A DNA stretch of 64,000 bases from Chrysomallon squamiferum (GCA_012295275.1 CM022670.1:15870198-15934197); one strand, 5' to 3'; counted from the first letter of the stretch, positions 12,830-24,929 are shown. A program made the numbers and translations. Notes: a model not told the origin generated them from the sequence alone.

Positions 12830-15190
12830 AAAAGAAAGTTAAATTCAACTTGTAAAAATCTATGGTGACAGATTGTCAAGTTGTGTTACTATGTATGCAG
12901 TGAGCAAGTGTTTGTTTCCATCCAGTTCTGAAAGAAAACAGGTGCTCCTGTCAAATACACCTTGATTCTCTTTGTGATTTATTAATTCCCAGAAATACAG
13001 ATTTCTATCGGCATCTTTGTTCTGCAGTAGAACGTTCAGTGGTGTTGGAGATAGGTAGCACAGCTAAAATTAATTTTCACTTTGAAAGTGATAAGAAACA
13101 AATTGTGACAGGAAGGAAATTGAAAACTTCTGTTACTGGAGTTGAGTTTATTGCAGTGTACATAGCCTCTAATCTTCCAGCCATGTGTGAAAAATCAAGA
13201 ACAATTTGCACTAACTGCACATGTTTCACTTCAACCATGAATGAAGAGTCTAAAAATAGCTGAATAATTGAAATCATTGAGAACAAATTAAAACAAAGCA
13301 ATACAAGTGTATTTCTTATACCCCAAGCCAGTCAGAATTCAGGCCAAGCAAAAACATTTATTGTTTTTACAACATTCAAATACAAAATTGAATTTGTTGT
13401 CTGTTTAATTTACTAGCTTACATCTACAAATATTACAAACAGAACACAAAACATTGCAAATGGAATTCTTTTAATGCTATAATTTTCAGAACTGCCTGCC
13501 CAGATAAATAATTTCATTACAACAAAGTGGTTTGATAAATTTGATGTATGTTCTGGTTAAAACAAGAGAACAGCCAGACTTGGACCAGGTGTTGGCATGA
13601 CCCCATATCTGTCCAGCTGTCTGCTGGTCGGGCATCAGTGACCACATGACAGGACATAAACTGCTGAATCACTTAAAAAGTTAAAATAAAAATGTTACCT
13701 CTACAGAAATAACATTATTAACTGAAATAGCCTTTTTTTTTTTTAACCAGTCATTAACAATTGTGTGTAGATTATTCCAGGTTCTTTGACCATCAAAATT
13801 CCTCTGATTTATTTACAAAATCTAAGAAATTTTTTAAAAAACTGGAAATAATATATTATAAATTATTTCTAAAGAAGGACTTTTTAATTTTTTTATATAA
13901 GGACAGGTTCTTATATGATTTTCAATTAACATCTTCTATTATTATTATTATTATTATTTCTTTTCCTTTTCTATTTTTTTTTTTTTTTCTTCTCACCTTC
14001 CAACAAGCTATTTTTTGTGTGTGCTAGGTATTTTTTTCTTTCCTGGATGACTGGGTAACATGTTCAGATGCAGTGGTTGGAGAGAACTCAGCAGGGTGTC
14101 ATTGCTGTGTCCACAGCTTGGCTATTTCTGCTGTTTGTGGACAAAACACAGCAGGGAGGACGAATTAGGCCAGCAACTTGTTTTATTTATGGGAGAAGAC
14201 AGGACTTGAATAGCAGAGGCAAGCTGATTGTATTCTGTTTATCTTACCCCTGGGGTACTGTCTGAAAAGCCTTGTAATACTGGTCAGTTATTTTATTTAT
14301 GTTTATGGGAATCCCATAAATAAAGGAGTAGAAGATAAGATAAGGATGTATTTATTGCGGTGAGTGTGTGGGAGACACACTTTGGACAAGTAATACACGA
14401 GGAATTTGGTGATGTTGATTGTAACAACCTGTTTGTCTGAAATAACACACTGACATGCTGGTCATGGCAGCTGTTATTAAAATGTCCATAAATAACTTGT
14501 CTTAATGATGTGTGTTCCTTGTGAAATGTCACAAACGACACATAAAGCACTCTGTTAAAAGTAGGGTGGGATTATTATTTCAAAAATCTTTCCTGTTCAT
14601 AAAGTCAAATTTTATTCGTTTGTTATTTTAATCGTTCATTCTCCTTCCAGTTTGTTTCGTAACACTGAACTTCTCTAGTGATTAGACTAATTCTTCTGAT
14701 ATCAGTTCTGAGATGTATTTATTCTATGTCATCAATTAAATTAACATCAGTCTCTCCATCCACCCTCTAAATGTGTCCATCTACATACCTGCATATCCAA
14801 TAGTTATTTATATTTTTCTTTGTGAACTCATTGATCTATTTCATGTTCCAGCCAGTGCTCTATAACTACAGCAAATGCCATGGTATGTGCTGTTCTGGCT
14901 GTGGGATGGCACATATAAAAAATTCTGAACAACTAGTTGGAACAGAGTGGTCCATCAATTGGTAGCAGCAGATTTTTTCTCATATTCGATGAATAAACCT
15001 TAAACCATATGATGACAACCTTAGTAAAATTCTAAATTAAAACATTTTAAATAAAACATTTTCTACTTCCATTTATTCATAAAAAAAACTATGAACAGCC
15101 TTCCTTTCCTACATCAATTCATCCATTTGTCCATCTATCCATCCCACACCCCAGTCTATCCTCATTTCACCCATATCATGTATTAATCTA
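12830..15190. other. Single-copy DNA, several frames, none supported
   Basis: Overlapping frames on both strands at 13039-13301 are each free of repeats, but at most one could be real and neither is recognised. At 14068-14265 a plus-strand frame contains two copies of a TQQG-containing segment, from a short direct repeat of CAGCAGGG (about 14091 and 14149). An ATT run (13936-13960) and a T run (about 13974-13988) are simple sequence. CCATC-rich degenerate repeats occur at 14755-14790 and 15116-15160. Confidence 0.4.
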
Positions 15191-15227
15191 TTAATTTATA
15201 CATTCATTATCCATTGATGTTAAAACT

Positions 15228-15375
15228 TCAATGTTCCCAGATATCAGAACATGATATCTCAAAGTACACGAGATGTGTAAGCCACCTAGTGGCCATGGGG
15301 TGAGTATCTTCAAAGACCTGTACAAAGCAGGCACCAGCCAGCCAGGCAATGGAGACAAGGATAATGTAGTGGTAC
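15228..15375 (-). other. Possible minus-strand exon, family not recognised
   Basis: On the minus strand a strong acceptor, TTTGTATTTCTTCACATCAG, ends at 15376. Two frames are open beyond it. One reads YHYIILVSIAWLAGACFVQ, a plausible membrane segment, and stops at 15228-15230. The other runs to 15191. On the plus strand the same DNA has an acceptor-like TTCAATGTTCCCAG ending at 15240 and a good donor GG|GTGAGT at 15299/15300 enclosing an open 59-bp segment, so the coding strand is ambiguous. The stretch is clearly GC-richer than its flanks. Confidence 0.2.
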
Positions 15376-15883
15376 CTGATGTGAAGAAATACAAACTGCT
15401 TGTGAAGAAGCCACATGGTTCAGTCCATGCTTCAGTGGTCTCTTGTTTATTGGTTAGTTTGTCTTTATCTTATAAAAGTAGAAAATAAATGTCTCTCTCT
15501 CTCTGATTACAAGTGTTAACACCTTCTTCTGCACTCCACACAGTATCATCTTAACAGCTGCCTATAAACAGTGCTTAAATCAGGTGTTGGGAACATCACC
15601 TGAGTGTGTCATTGTACAATAAAACAAGTAAACTAAAAACGTATCTATGATTTATCTTGCATAAAACAAGTTCAGCTGCATAAGATTGTTTTCTCCCCTG
15701 CTGTGTGATATTTATGTCACTGATACTGTAATAAGAACTCATATTAACTGTAACTGTTTATTAAACACAGTAAAGGAAATAATAGTTAACAGTGGAAAAA
15801 AAAAAAAAATACGTGTATGTAATGGATGCTATTTAATTACTCATTGATTTCTGTAAAATAAAAAGTAAATGAGAGGACAGCAA

Positions 15884-16117
15884 TTATTTCACACACGTGG
15901 ACTTTTCATCACTGAACTGCAGTCTCAACATATCTTTACCCGTGTTGCCGTGGTTACTATTATCAGGTGAGCAGTTTTGATTAAAGCCCACATACAGAGA
16001 TTGTCTGACCAATTCATCTCCGGTGATAAAGAGATCCTTGAAGATCTGTGCGTCTATTGTCCACTCACCAGTTCTCCCCACTCTATTGCCATTCCATTGC
16101 TGTAGGTAAATAACACA
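15884..16117 (-). other. Possible minus-strand exon, family not recognised
   Basis: A good acceptor, CTATTTTTGTGTTGCAG on the minus strand, ends at 16118 and is followed by 77 open codons ending in TAA (15884-15886). The frame reads CVIYLQQWNGNRVGRTGEW, then IFKDLFITGDELVRQSLYV and NQNCSPDNSNHG. It has two cysteines after the first, one potential N-glycosylation sequon (NCS) and an even amino-acid mix. The opposite strand is broken by stops. A usable donor, ACGG|GTAAAG, lies at 15940/15939, and a stronger internal GTGAGT lies earlier, so the true 3' end is unclear. I cannot assign a family. It lies next to 15228-15375 on the same strand. Confidence 0.3.
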
Positions 16118-16130
16118 CTGCAACACAAAA

Positions 16131-16244
16131 ATAGTTTGAATGGTTAGAGCAGAGGCATGAAGCAGGTCACAATGTAGACATTGGTGTTTTTACCATTCCA
16201 CAGTGAAATAGTTCAGTGGTTAGACCAGTGGCATCAAGCTAATA
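16131..16244 (+). mobile_element. Tandem tRNA/SINE-head-like segments, 76-bp period
   Basis: The sequence AAATAGTT..TGGTTAGA.CAG.GGCAT.AAGC occurs twice, beginning near 16130 and 16207, with the two TGGTTAGA cores 76 bp apart. The second copy, AGTTCAGTGGTTAGA, resembles the A-box region of tRNA-derived SINEs. No matching B box (GGTTCRANNC) follows; the second copy runs straight into an AT/AC microsatellite. Best read as decayed, truncated SINE heads; the lineage is not identified. Confidence 0.35.
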
Positions 16245-16277
<33 letters not shown>

Positions 16278-16291
16278 TATATATATATATA
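16245..16291. repeat. Compound (AT)n(AC)n(AT)n microsatellite
   Basis: AT, then AC, then AT blocks, starting directly after the SINE-like segment, as tails of some SINEs do. Confidence 0.95.
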
Positions 16292-16407
16292 CTGAAAACA
16301 ATAACCTGTAAAGTGATTGTGTGTTTCCCTCACAATCTCATTTTGTACCTGAGGTATCAATTAATATTAAAAATGTGTTTAAGTATTCATTTATTCATTT
16401 AACATAG

Positions 16408-16470
16408 GCATTTTAATATGTCACTGGAAGATGAAACATATGGCTTTAATGAGGATGATAATGTATTCAG
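16408..16470 (+). other. Possible small exon (acidic segment)
   Basis: An acceptor, TTATTCATTTAACATAG, ends at 16407 and a donor-like TTCAG|GTAGAC lies at 16470/16471. The enclosed 63 bp is open in phase 1 and reads HFNMSLEDETYGFNEDDNVF. Spliced to 16594-16670 the frame stays open through the junction (an Arg codon). The donor is only fair, and the 123-bp intron would be short for a genome of this character. Confidence 0.2.
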
Positions 16471-16593
16471 GTAGACAGTAAAAATAGACGTTAGACTTTA
16501 CATGGCATAAAACAAATATTATTAATATTATATATGTATTAAATAACTCCTGTATATTTTTAGTAAACAGTATGAATATTTTTCTGTCCTAAG

Positions 16594-16670
16594 ATTCACA
16601 TCTTCAAGACATATGATAATGAAATCAAATTGTACAGCAGGTTTTACACTAATTTTAATACTCTGTTCAA
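16594..16670 (+). other. Possible small exon (hydrophobic segment)
   Basis: An acceptor, ATTTTTCTGTCCTAAG, ends at 16593 and a perfect GTAAGT donor begins at 16671 (preceded by CAA). In the phase delivered by 16408-16470 it reads FTSSRHMIMKSNCTAGF then TLILILCS, a basic and then hydrophobic stretch with an NCT sequon. The pair could be the start of a membrane or secreted protein. A second frame is also open, which lowers confidence. Confidence 0.18.
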
Positions 16671-16843
16671 GTAAGTATTTAATTTTCATTTTTCATATTT
16701 GAAAAAAAAAATATTTTAGATTTTTACAAGTATGAAAGAAAGGTCAAATCAGTTATAAAATATATTACACAGCAAAACTGAGTCTGAAATATTTGTCTTT
16801 GTGCCCTGTTCTGATTTTGGTGTAATATTTATTCCACATAGGG

Positions 16844-16873
<30 letters not shown>
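16844..16873. repeat. A30 homopolymer
   Basis: Thirty uninterrupted A residues; no retroposon body is evident upstream. Confidence 0.95.
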
Positions 16874-16877
<4 letters not shown>

Positions 16878-19000
16878 CTAAAAATTCAAGGAAAAAGTGT
16901 ATTACATGACAAGAAAAAAAAAATGTCTGATATAGTTGCCTTTTTGAAATCAGAAAAACACTGTGCTGACTTCAGTGTGTTATTTTCAGTTATTTAATGG
17001 GGTTTTTTTAAATAAAAAAAATGATAATTTTTTTTTAGCATTTGTTAAAAAACAACCCACAAAATATTATACATTGCAGATATAGTGTTTGAATATGGCC
17101 AGATGTAGGATTATGTATTTCGCTGCATATGTCGTCTTTCAAAGTCACAGCTGGGCTTTTCAAAAACATGTAGTTTTGGTTTGAATAACCTTGATTTATT
17201 TTCCATATATTTGACTCAAGTTTCGATTTGACTTAACTTCTTAGCAAGCCAGGGTAGGGTGCCAGGCAGTTTCCTCTCAAATCTGCTTCATAATCCTTGA
17301 GAGAGTAAACCAAACTGAATAACCTCCTGTGTTTGAGTTTATTTAATATGTCAGTGTGCTCAGAAGATCTTTTTTTTTAAAGTAAAAAATCCACAAAAAA
17401 ATCAGCATTTATTGGCATGGATATAAACAGTCTGTTTAATGTTTGTGTTTGTAACAGGAAAAAGAAACTTAATGGTTCGCTTTAATTTGTTTTTGCTGGA
17501 TCAGTGTTAAAAATGTGCAAACAGCTGAGGTTTTTCAATACATTTGATCATTTTAACATTTACATTATTTGATTCTGTTTATTTTTAAAAATGCACTGAG
17601 TAAAATATGAATCAAATTAATGTGTTAGAAACGTTAATAGTTGTTTTTCTTTCATTAGAATTTTTGTATACATAAAAATTGGCTTTTTGTGGTATATACA
17701 ACAGTAAAAACATCAGTTTATAAAAAGTTTTGATTATGCAGTGTAAGAATTTTAGACTTGGTTATAACCAATATCTGTAAAAGGTCAATTTACATCTCTC
17801 TCTCGTGCACACATGCACACATACTTACATACACAGATAGATAGCGTGTATGTGTGTGAATATACATATATATATATAGATAGATAGTAAGCAATATTAG
17901 ACAACCCACATTGCATCTATATAAAGAGACATACTTGTCCATGTACTATTTTACATATCATACATGTGAGTGTATATCAGTCAGTGGAAGACTGTTGATG
18001 TTACATACACAGAAGATTATCATATACTACGGAAGACAGGATACAATGTGACATAAATCATAAATACAGGTAGGCAGGTATGAAGGATATCCATTGTAAA
18101 ATAGTCACCAAGTACAAGTGAACTCCACAAACAATTAGTTTATTTATTTGGAGAAAAGAGTATTCCACTGCAGCAACAGTTCTGCTTGGCTTACGCCTGT
18201 GTGAAAACACTGACAGAAGAAAGCAGTGCTTTTTGATGAATGGTTACTACCAATTATCCTGCCAATTGTTGAGGGCAAAATATCCTTTAATTATGCTGAA
18301 CATTTTTACCCAACATCTGCCAGTCATCAATAATGCAGAGATTCTTACTACTTGTGTTTCTATGTTATTATCACATGACACCAAAGATTTACAATCAACT
18401 GAGATAGGTGTTAGGTTTAAAATAATAAAATTAAAAAAAAAGAGTGAAAGTAAGATGAAGACATTACCTGAATGTCTGCAAAGTTAAATAAATTAGAATT
18501 AACAAGTCGTAAACTGTTGTAAAATACATGTAGTAATTGCGTTGTTAGTTTAATGTATGTTGAAAGTTATAGTTTTTTTGTATGACTTGATCATTTTTGA
18601 AACATACCTGTTTAAATCTTTATAGTTACTTCAAAAAAATTATCTTCTTTTTTTTTTCATAAGCATAATGAGCTAAATAATAAATATTTATTTATATATT
18701 TTTTTTTTTTGGGGGTACATTTTATACAAACTTAATTTTGAAATTACAAAAGGAAACATATCGTAATAACTATTTCATGTTTCATTATTTATGTGTTTAT
18801 TACTCACTGAATTAATGAAATGACAAATAAATCGAAACATAAAAAAAAAAGTGTTGACAAAAATGTGTGCTCAGCATGAACAATAGCCATCAGCCAGGCT
18901 GTTACATCGACAGTCCAGATTGCATAAAATGACATCCCATACCTTTGTGAAGTAGTGAAATTATTTTTTTCTCTCCTCAAAGAGAAGGCTTAGTTGAGAG

Positions 19001-19003
<3 letters not shown>
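16874..19003. other. AT-rich single-copy DNA with scattered CA/TA/GATA
   Basis: A degenerate CA/GATA/TA patch lies at about 17800-17888. A plus-strand frame at 18233-18487 (84 codons) begins MMNGYYQLSCQLLRAKYP; a second frame in the same DNA is also open and neither is recognised. Confidence 0.45.

Positions 19004-19047
<44 letters not shown>
19004..19047. repeat. (GT)22 microsatellite
   Basis: Uninterrupted GT array; the Cys/Val open frame across it is its translation. Confidence 0.98.
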
Positions 19048-19049
<2 letters not shown>

Positions 19050-19320
19050 AAAAGCGATGGATTTATCCACTGTGTCCGACATTACAGCCGATTACCACAG
19101 CAAGGACTGATCTTTACAGTTAGTCGAGGAAATGAGTCTTCTTGTAAATTTACTCCTACAACAACGTTTTGCATTAGTCACGCTTTGTGTAACCAGTGGT
19201 GGAGGCTGATTGCACTTGGCTGTGTTTTATATTACAATTATTGTGTGTGTTGTAAGCATCCTGCCTCCAAGGCAGGTTCATTCAGCTGACAAAGATTACG
19301 ATGATTTGATTAAACTTTTC
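19048..19320. other. GC-richer single-copy block
   Basis: About 270 bp stands out from flanking AT-rich DNA. One plus frame stays open for about 80 codons after the GT array (including SRGNESSCKFTPTTT and CVCCKHPASKAGSFS). It is not recognised; a conserved non-coding element or decayed insertion is as likely as an exon. Confidence 0.3.
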
Positions 19321-19784
19321 TAAATGGAAGGGTGGCTGCCAATCACATGCTTTGTAAACCCATTTTAATCTCTCGCTACCTGTTTTCTCACTGCTGAAAT
19401 CAACGTACAGGTGTTAATTGTCGTTTTGTTTGCCATCTACCACAGACGGTGATCTTTGTTACCTCTGTTTATTTATTTATTTTATTTTATTTTATTTTTT
19501 TATTATTAATGTTGTGAATATTTTTCTTCCGAGAATGATGTTTTATTAGCATTTTGTATGTATTTGTACTTAATTACATCCATTATAAAGCATTCTGTCA
19601 TTGTAATGATGAAAATTATTTTTTTGCTGTTCTTTTTTTTTTTGGTCTTTTGTTTTAATTTTAATGCATATGTATCATTTTTTTATTAATCAAAAGAAAT
19701 AATAATTTTAAAAGGTTTGTTATTTATTTCAACATGAGCAAATAAGGTACCAAAATAAATACATAAAACACATTTACTATTATT

Positions 19785-19788
<4 letters not shown>

Positions 19789-19882
<94 letters not shown>
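19789..19882. repeat. (ATT)31 array, 94 bp
   Basis: Uninterrupted ATT trinucleotides, then degenerate ATT/GTT to about 19922. Confidence 0.98.
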
Positions 19883-19883
<1 letters not shown>

Positions 19884-20030
19884 ACTCTTATTATTACTAT
19901 TGCAATTATTATTATTGTTGCTATTTCATTTTCATCATCATCATGTGGTTAATATATACCAGTTTTATGTTTAGCAGTTTGAACAGCAAACTTTAAAAAA
20001 AATAATTAATATTATCTAACTACAAAACAA

Positions 20031-20031
20031 A

Positions 20032-20072
<41 letters not shown>
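20031..20072. repeat. (AC)n microsatellite with one TATA interruption
   Basis: AC units on both sides of a short ATATA break. Confidence 0.96.
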
Positions 20073-20078
<6 letters not shown>

Positions 20079-20236
20079 CATGCAATACACTATTAAAATA
20101 AAAAATAAAAAAATCCTAAAAAACTGAACTTTTGAGATCACACACACTAATTAAGTGCCAGACTATTTTCCTCCCATTAGCAGCATCAGAATGAAACTTA
20201 CAGCAATCAATTCTCACTGACTAGCAGCACTTTAAC

Positions 20237-20244
<8 letters not shown>

Positions 20245-20276
<32 letters not shown>
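20245..20276. repeat. A32 homopolymer
   Basis: The longest single-base run in the window. Confidence 0.96.
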
Positions 20277-20280
<4 letters not shown>

Positions 20281-20620
20281 GGCAGTTGTCATAGATGTCA
20301 TCAAGTATGTGCAACACGATGCCAGACAAAGATGGCTTCCTGCTGCTCATTATCTGCAGTGTCACAAGTGCAGACTGATAAACAACAGCTTATTGTGTAC
20401 CAGCAGTCAAATTATTAGCATACAAGTAAGTGCACATCTGACTGACTGCAGCATGGTTAGCCGTGTTGGTGTTAATAAACTTGGCCAATCACAGAGTCTG
20501 ACAGTTAATATTCAATATGCCAAGCAAAGATATCAAGAAAGGCTGGCACTAATTGGCTAGGTGCATTCTGCACAATTAACTCCCCTGTCAGATGTTTCTC
20601 TTTTAATCTGTTACTTCTTA
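20277..20620 (+). promoter_or_regulatory. Candidate conserved non-coding block (or unrecognised exon)
   Basis: This block lies between poly-A (20245-20276) and poly-T (20621-20641). It is GC-richer, free of simple repeats and contains homeodomain-like CTAATTGG and ATTAAC motifs at 20548-20580. A plus frame remains open for about 90 codons. Within it TCATTATCTGCAG and a donor-like ACAA|GTAAGT (20424/20425) enclose an open 66-bp piece reading CHKCRLINNSLLCTSS. No family is recognised, so I favour a regulatory or conserved block. Confidence 0.25.
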
Positions 20621-21526
20621 TTTTTTTTTTTTTTTTTTTTTGTTTTCAGTTTCAAATTTAGATATCTGAAAAAAAATATTTTTTTTTTTTTTTATTAGTT
20701 TATTGGTTTCATACCCAGCTATATGTTTCGAGTATAATTTTTGGTTGTTTTTTTAACAGAAATGATAAAATGGCATTATCTACTTCAAAATCTTGACACC
20801 AACACTTACAATTAGATTGACTTTATCTTGTCTTGCTTTTCATTATGAGTTTCAGTCAACAGTGTATAGCCGACAACAAAAATAACAAAAATGTTCCATA
20901 TTTGAAAATCTTGTGCAATGTATTAACTTAGATATTAAACATATTTTCTTTCTACACCAACAACATAATTAATATGATTCAAAAAATAAATTTATGACAT
21001 TATATGCTTTAAATGTATGGCATTAAATTAGAACTTTTTATAAAACATCTTCAGAAAGGTAATGCAGTTTACAATAACTGAATCAGATAGGCTTCTTATA
21101 TACAGATATTTAAGAAAAAGACTCCACTGATAAAGGATGCTTATAATAATAAAATAGGGAATTAAAAAGGAAAATCTTAAAGAAAAAAGCACTTGACTAA
21201 ATCATTTGTTGTTTTTTTTTTTTTTTTTGTTGATCAACAATATTTTTTAAAGAATTTGTTGTTTAATGCAAAATTAATTCTTCTAAAAATACTTGTGACA
21301 AATAAATTGCTTGATAAATATAAACTAGTTAAAAATTTCTAATTTACAAGAAAATATATGATTATAAACACCAACCCCCACCAAGAATTGGCTTTGTATT
21401 TTTAAAAAAAAAAAAAATCTATCAAGATTGTTTGATGTAAGTAAAAATAGAGAATTCAATATGGTTTATCATGTGGCAGGTATTTTAAGCAGTGATAAAA
21501 TTCTCATCCATTTTCTTTTCTTTTCT

Positions 21527-21558
<32 letters not shown>
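20621..21558. repeat. AT-rich stretch with T21 (20621-20641) and T28 (21531-21558)
   Basis: The two long T runs bound AT-rich DNA with further T runs near 20679 and 21211. No coding evidence. Confidence 0.85.
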
Positions 21559-21561
<3 letters not shown>

Positions 21562-23843
21562 TGAAGAAAATTTCAGAAAATGAATGCCTGTGATATGGGG
21601 TGTATGTTACTGAGATGTATTAAACTTTGATTTGATATGACATGGGAGAATGTACACTGAGACAAAGTGTGCATTTTGACACCCTCGTCCCAGTCATGTG
21701 AGAATGTGTTTACACAAAGTGTGACCCAACACACAATGTCTTCTCTGTCACTCTTCATGTTTCTCTGGCCTTTTTCAACAAAAAGGTGAAGGTTGCCTCA
21801 TGCCACTTCACAGAGTGTTTTGTTCTGCTTTTCTTGTATTGTAATATGCATCATAAATGTCTAACATCTACCTCTTGGCATTTTCATATTTCCCATACCC
21901 ACAAGCACCAAATACCAAATATCTTCTCTCTCTCCTTTTAACAGAAACAAACAACAAAAAAAACCCCCACCAAATACATCAACACTTTGCATATTTTGCA
22001 TTTTTTTGTACAACTCATTGTACAACTAGATCTTGATTTACATCATGATGTATGCACTTGAAAGACAGGAAACTTAAGTGTATGTGTGAAAAACATGCAT
22101 AAAAACATAAAACAGCAAACTAAAATATTAATTGTATTTGTAGACCACAACTTACTTAAACATGAACTTCTGTTGAAAAGCTTTAAATACACAGTATGCA
22201 AGTGTGTATGCATTCACACAAGCGAACATAAAAACATCCACACACATACAAAGAGAGATCTGGGCACATATACATTCGAACTGTATGCTAAGATCCACAA
22301 AAAGCTCCAGAATTAGAAAACTGTATGTCTCATTATCCCAAAATTCTAAATGTGATCATCACACAGCTGTATTAGCAAGATGAACATTATGAAATAAACT
22401 AATTGGAATTAATAAATCAATATGTTTAGAATATTTGAATAGATTAAATAAATTAATGATTTTGCTATTTGCAGTTTGTTTGAAAATGTGCTTAAAACAT
22501 TTTTTTGGAGTACATCTTTATACAGGCCTAATTCTTTCAAGCATCTCTAGGTGAAAAAAGAATGGACACATCTCAGTAGTTGAAGATGAAAACAAAAGCC
22601 AGTCACAGAAAAAAACCAACAAAAAAAAACAACATTTTAACATCTTTTTCACATTTTAAGCAAGATCAAAGCCACTTTGTGATATATCAGTTTTTCTCAG
22701 CCTGGTGAGAACATTAGATAGTGGGGCAGACGTTGCCGTACACTAAACAGACCTGTAATCTTGTTAAAAACCTTCCACCAACAAGAGCAGTGTTTGCTTA
22801 TTTCTTCTCAAGCCTGTTATGTGATTTATTTAATCAGCTTAGCATGGAGAAGGTATTTTCCAAGTAGGTATTACATTGTTTGCAGAGGTGAAAATTTATC
22901 CACATCAAGAGTGCAGTACAAATGGATGATGAGATTAAATAGGTGTCGACACTGTTTGCTTGAGAACCTCTCACGTTACCGATTAGGACCAGTCTGTGTA
23001 GGGTTTGTTGTCGAGTGCTGTAGCAGAAACATTTCTCTGATACAGTGCTTAACTGCTGATTTTTAGGTTCAAATCTCCATTCTTTTAAATTCTTTTAGAA
23101 GAACGTAAAAGATTGCAAGATGATTTTCTTTTTTTTCTGTAAAATTTGTATAAACTAACCAGATATTTAAAATGTAACTGTAGGTGTCTAGGATCAGATC
23201 TGAGTATTGGAACATCAAAGATATTCAAAGAAGTTCAAAGATATAGGCTAATGTTTCTGTATTTCATAAATATTGCAGTGTACAGAATGGTGCATTTAGA
23301 ATCATAGACTTGAATTTTAAATAAAACCAAGACCATAATTAAAATTAAACTGAATATTTCACCATGAAAATATCTGAATACCAGGCACTGATCTCAAAAT
23401 GTATATCAGTTGAAAGATGGGTGTGGTGGGGTATACAGCTACTTACACCCACAGTTTGTACAACTCTGTTTTCTACAGTGTACTTCCCTGAACTGGTGTA
23501 TTATCAGCAACAAGCACAAAGAGAAGGAAAAATGAGTCTAATCTGGCTGTGTGAAAAACTCTGAGACAGTTTGTATACACAAACATCAGTCTCCTGCTGG
23601 GCTACAGTGTAACCAGAGGACTTGTACTTGACCAGGCAGTGCCTCAGTCACACTGGAATAGGTTAGCCTTTTTCACATCATTTTATAGCCCACTGAATCC
23701 ATTCTCGCTTGTCAAAGAGAATTTCAAAAGACTTCTTTTAGAAAATGATGCACTGCACATTAGTGTTTGCACTGTGTAACATTTATATAATTACAATATA
23801 AAAAGTGTATTTTGTTATGGTCAAAACAGTAATAATGATGGTA
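21559..23843. other. Single-copy DNA, no supported gene
   Basis: A 101-codon plus frame at 22761-23066 is mixed in composition but unrecognised and lacks paired splice signals. A B-box-like AGGTTCAAATCTCC at about 23066-23079 has no A box or tRNA fold upstream. Nothing else notable. Confidence 0.45.
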
Positions 23844-24000
23844 TAATAATAATAATAATAATAATACATAACAAATATTTCTGAATTTGGTTTCTTAAAG
23901 ACATTTTGAATTGTATATTCATTTTTTTTTTTTTTTTTTTTTTCTTTATCATATGTATACTCTGAAGTCAGAAAAAATAAATAAATAAATAAATAAAAAT
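23844..24000. repeat. Simple-sequence cluster: TAA run, T22, (AATA)n
   Basis: TAA units at 23844-23867, a T run at 23922-23943 and AATA units at about 23978-23998. Confidence 0.92.
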
Positions 24001-24907
24001 AATCATCATTTAGAACATATTAAAAAATGTTATGATCAGTTTTCTCTAAACTCAGAGATCATTTCTAAACTGTTCACCAAAGACTTAAATATCTTACACT
24101 TGCTTGTTGTTTCAGCCACATTAGCATCTTCAGGCAGATAAAACTCTATTTTGATAATGGTTTAAAATGCCATTAAAAAGTGAATAATTTAAGAGGATAA
24201 TGGAAAACAAAAATCTTTTAATTGATCATTTACTGTACCTTTAAGAGAACATAAACACATTGTTTAAATGAACTGGTTTTATTAATTAACTGATATTAAT
24301 CATTTATATTTGGCACACTGTTCTCTAAGTGCTATGAAACAATGGTGTAGAAGCTGAATCAGACTTGTTAATGCCTGTATGAGAAATGTTGTACTGAAGC
24401 AAGCCTTGTTCATAAAAACATGGAAAGTCAGGATTTCTTAATATAGTGATTTAATTCATTTTAATTCATTTTTGTTTCAAGTAGTTTAAAATCTCATCTT
24501 GTCCTGACTGTATGAGGACTCTGGTTAAAGAGATCAGACAGGTTCTTTAGCATGAAAGTTTACAGAGTTAAAAAATCTAAGAACCAATTTCTTCTTGATT
24601 TGCTCAAAGTTTCGTCATTTTGGAGGACAGTTGTCCACCCTGCCCAGCCTCCCCCCACCCCTGACTTGCATGTCCATGCATCTTATCAGTTGTTGAGAGC
24701 CCCATGGACACATTCTCAACAAACAATTCACTGAAAACACTTAAGGGGTCGGAGGTCAGGGAGGGGAGACAACTGACAGACAGAGCCCTATAATTATTGG
24801 CTTCTTCATCAAGTGAATCCCCATTTGATCAAGCAACTTTAAATTATACCTCATTATCACCACTGTTTATACTGAGGTTATTTTCTGGTCAAACATTTTT
24901 CATCTCA
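24001..24907. other. Single-copy DNA with a C-rich patch
   Basis: The pyrimidine patch CCACCCTGCCCAGCCTCCCC at about 24636-24660 and the purine-rich GGGGTCGGAGGTCAGGGAGG at 24745-24766 are out of character with the AT-rich surroundings. No gene is seen. Confidence 0.45.
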
Positions 24908-24929
24908 TTTTTTTTTTTTTTTTTTTTTT
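24908..24929. repeat. T22 homopolymer
   Basis: Uninterrupted T run followed by CT/TTTC sequence. Confidence 0.94.

Noticed and set aside
13039-13301. Overlapping 74-codon frames on both strands
   Set aside because: Neither is recognised, neither has paired splice sites, and the mutual overlap shows that such frames arise by chance here.
22761-23066. 101-codon plus frame with mixed composition
   Set aside because: Cys/Arg/Leu-rich with no motif; no acceptor, donor or start context that would make it an exon.
23064-23080. B-box-like AGGTTCAAATCTCC, possible tRNA or SINE
   Set aside because: No A box at the right spacing and no tRNA cloverleaf upstream.
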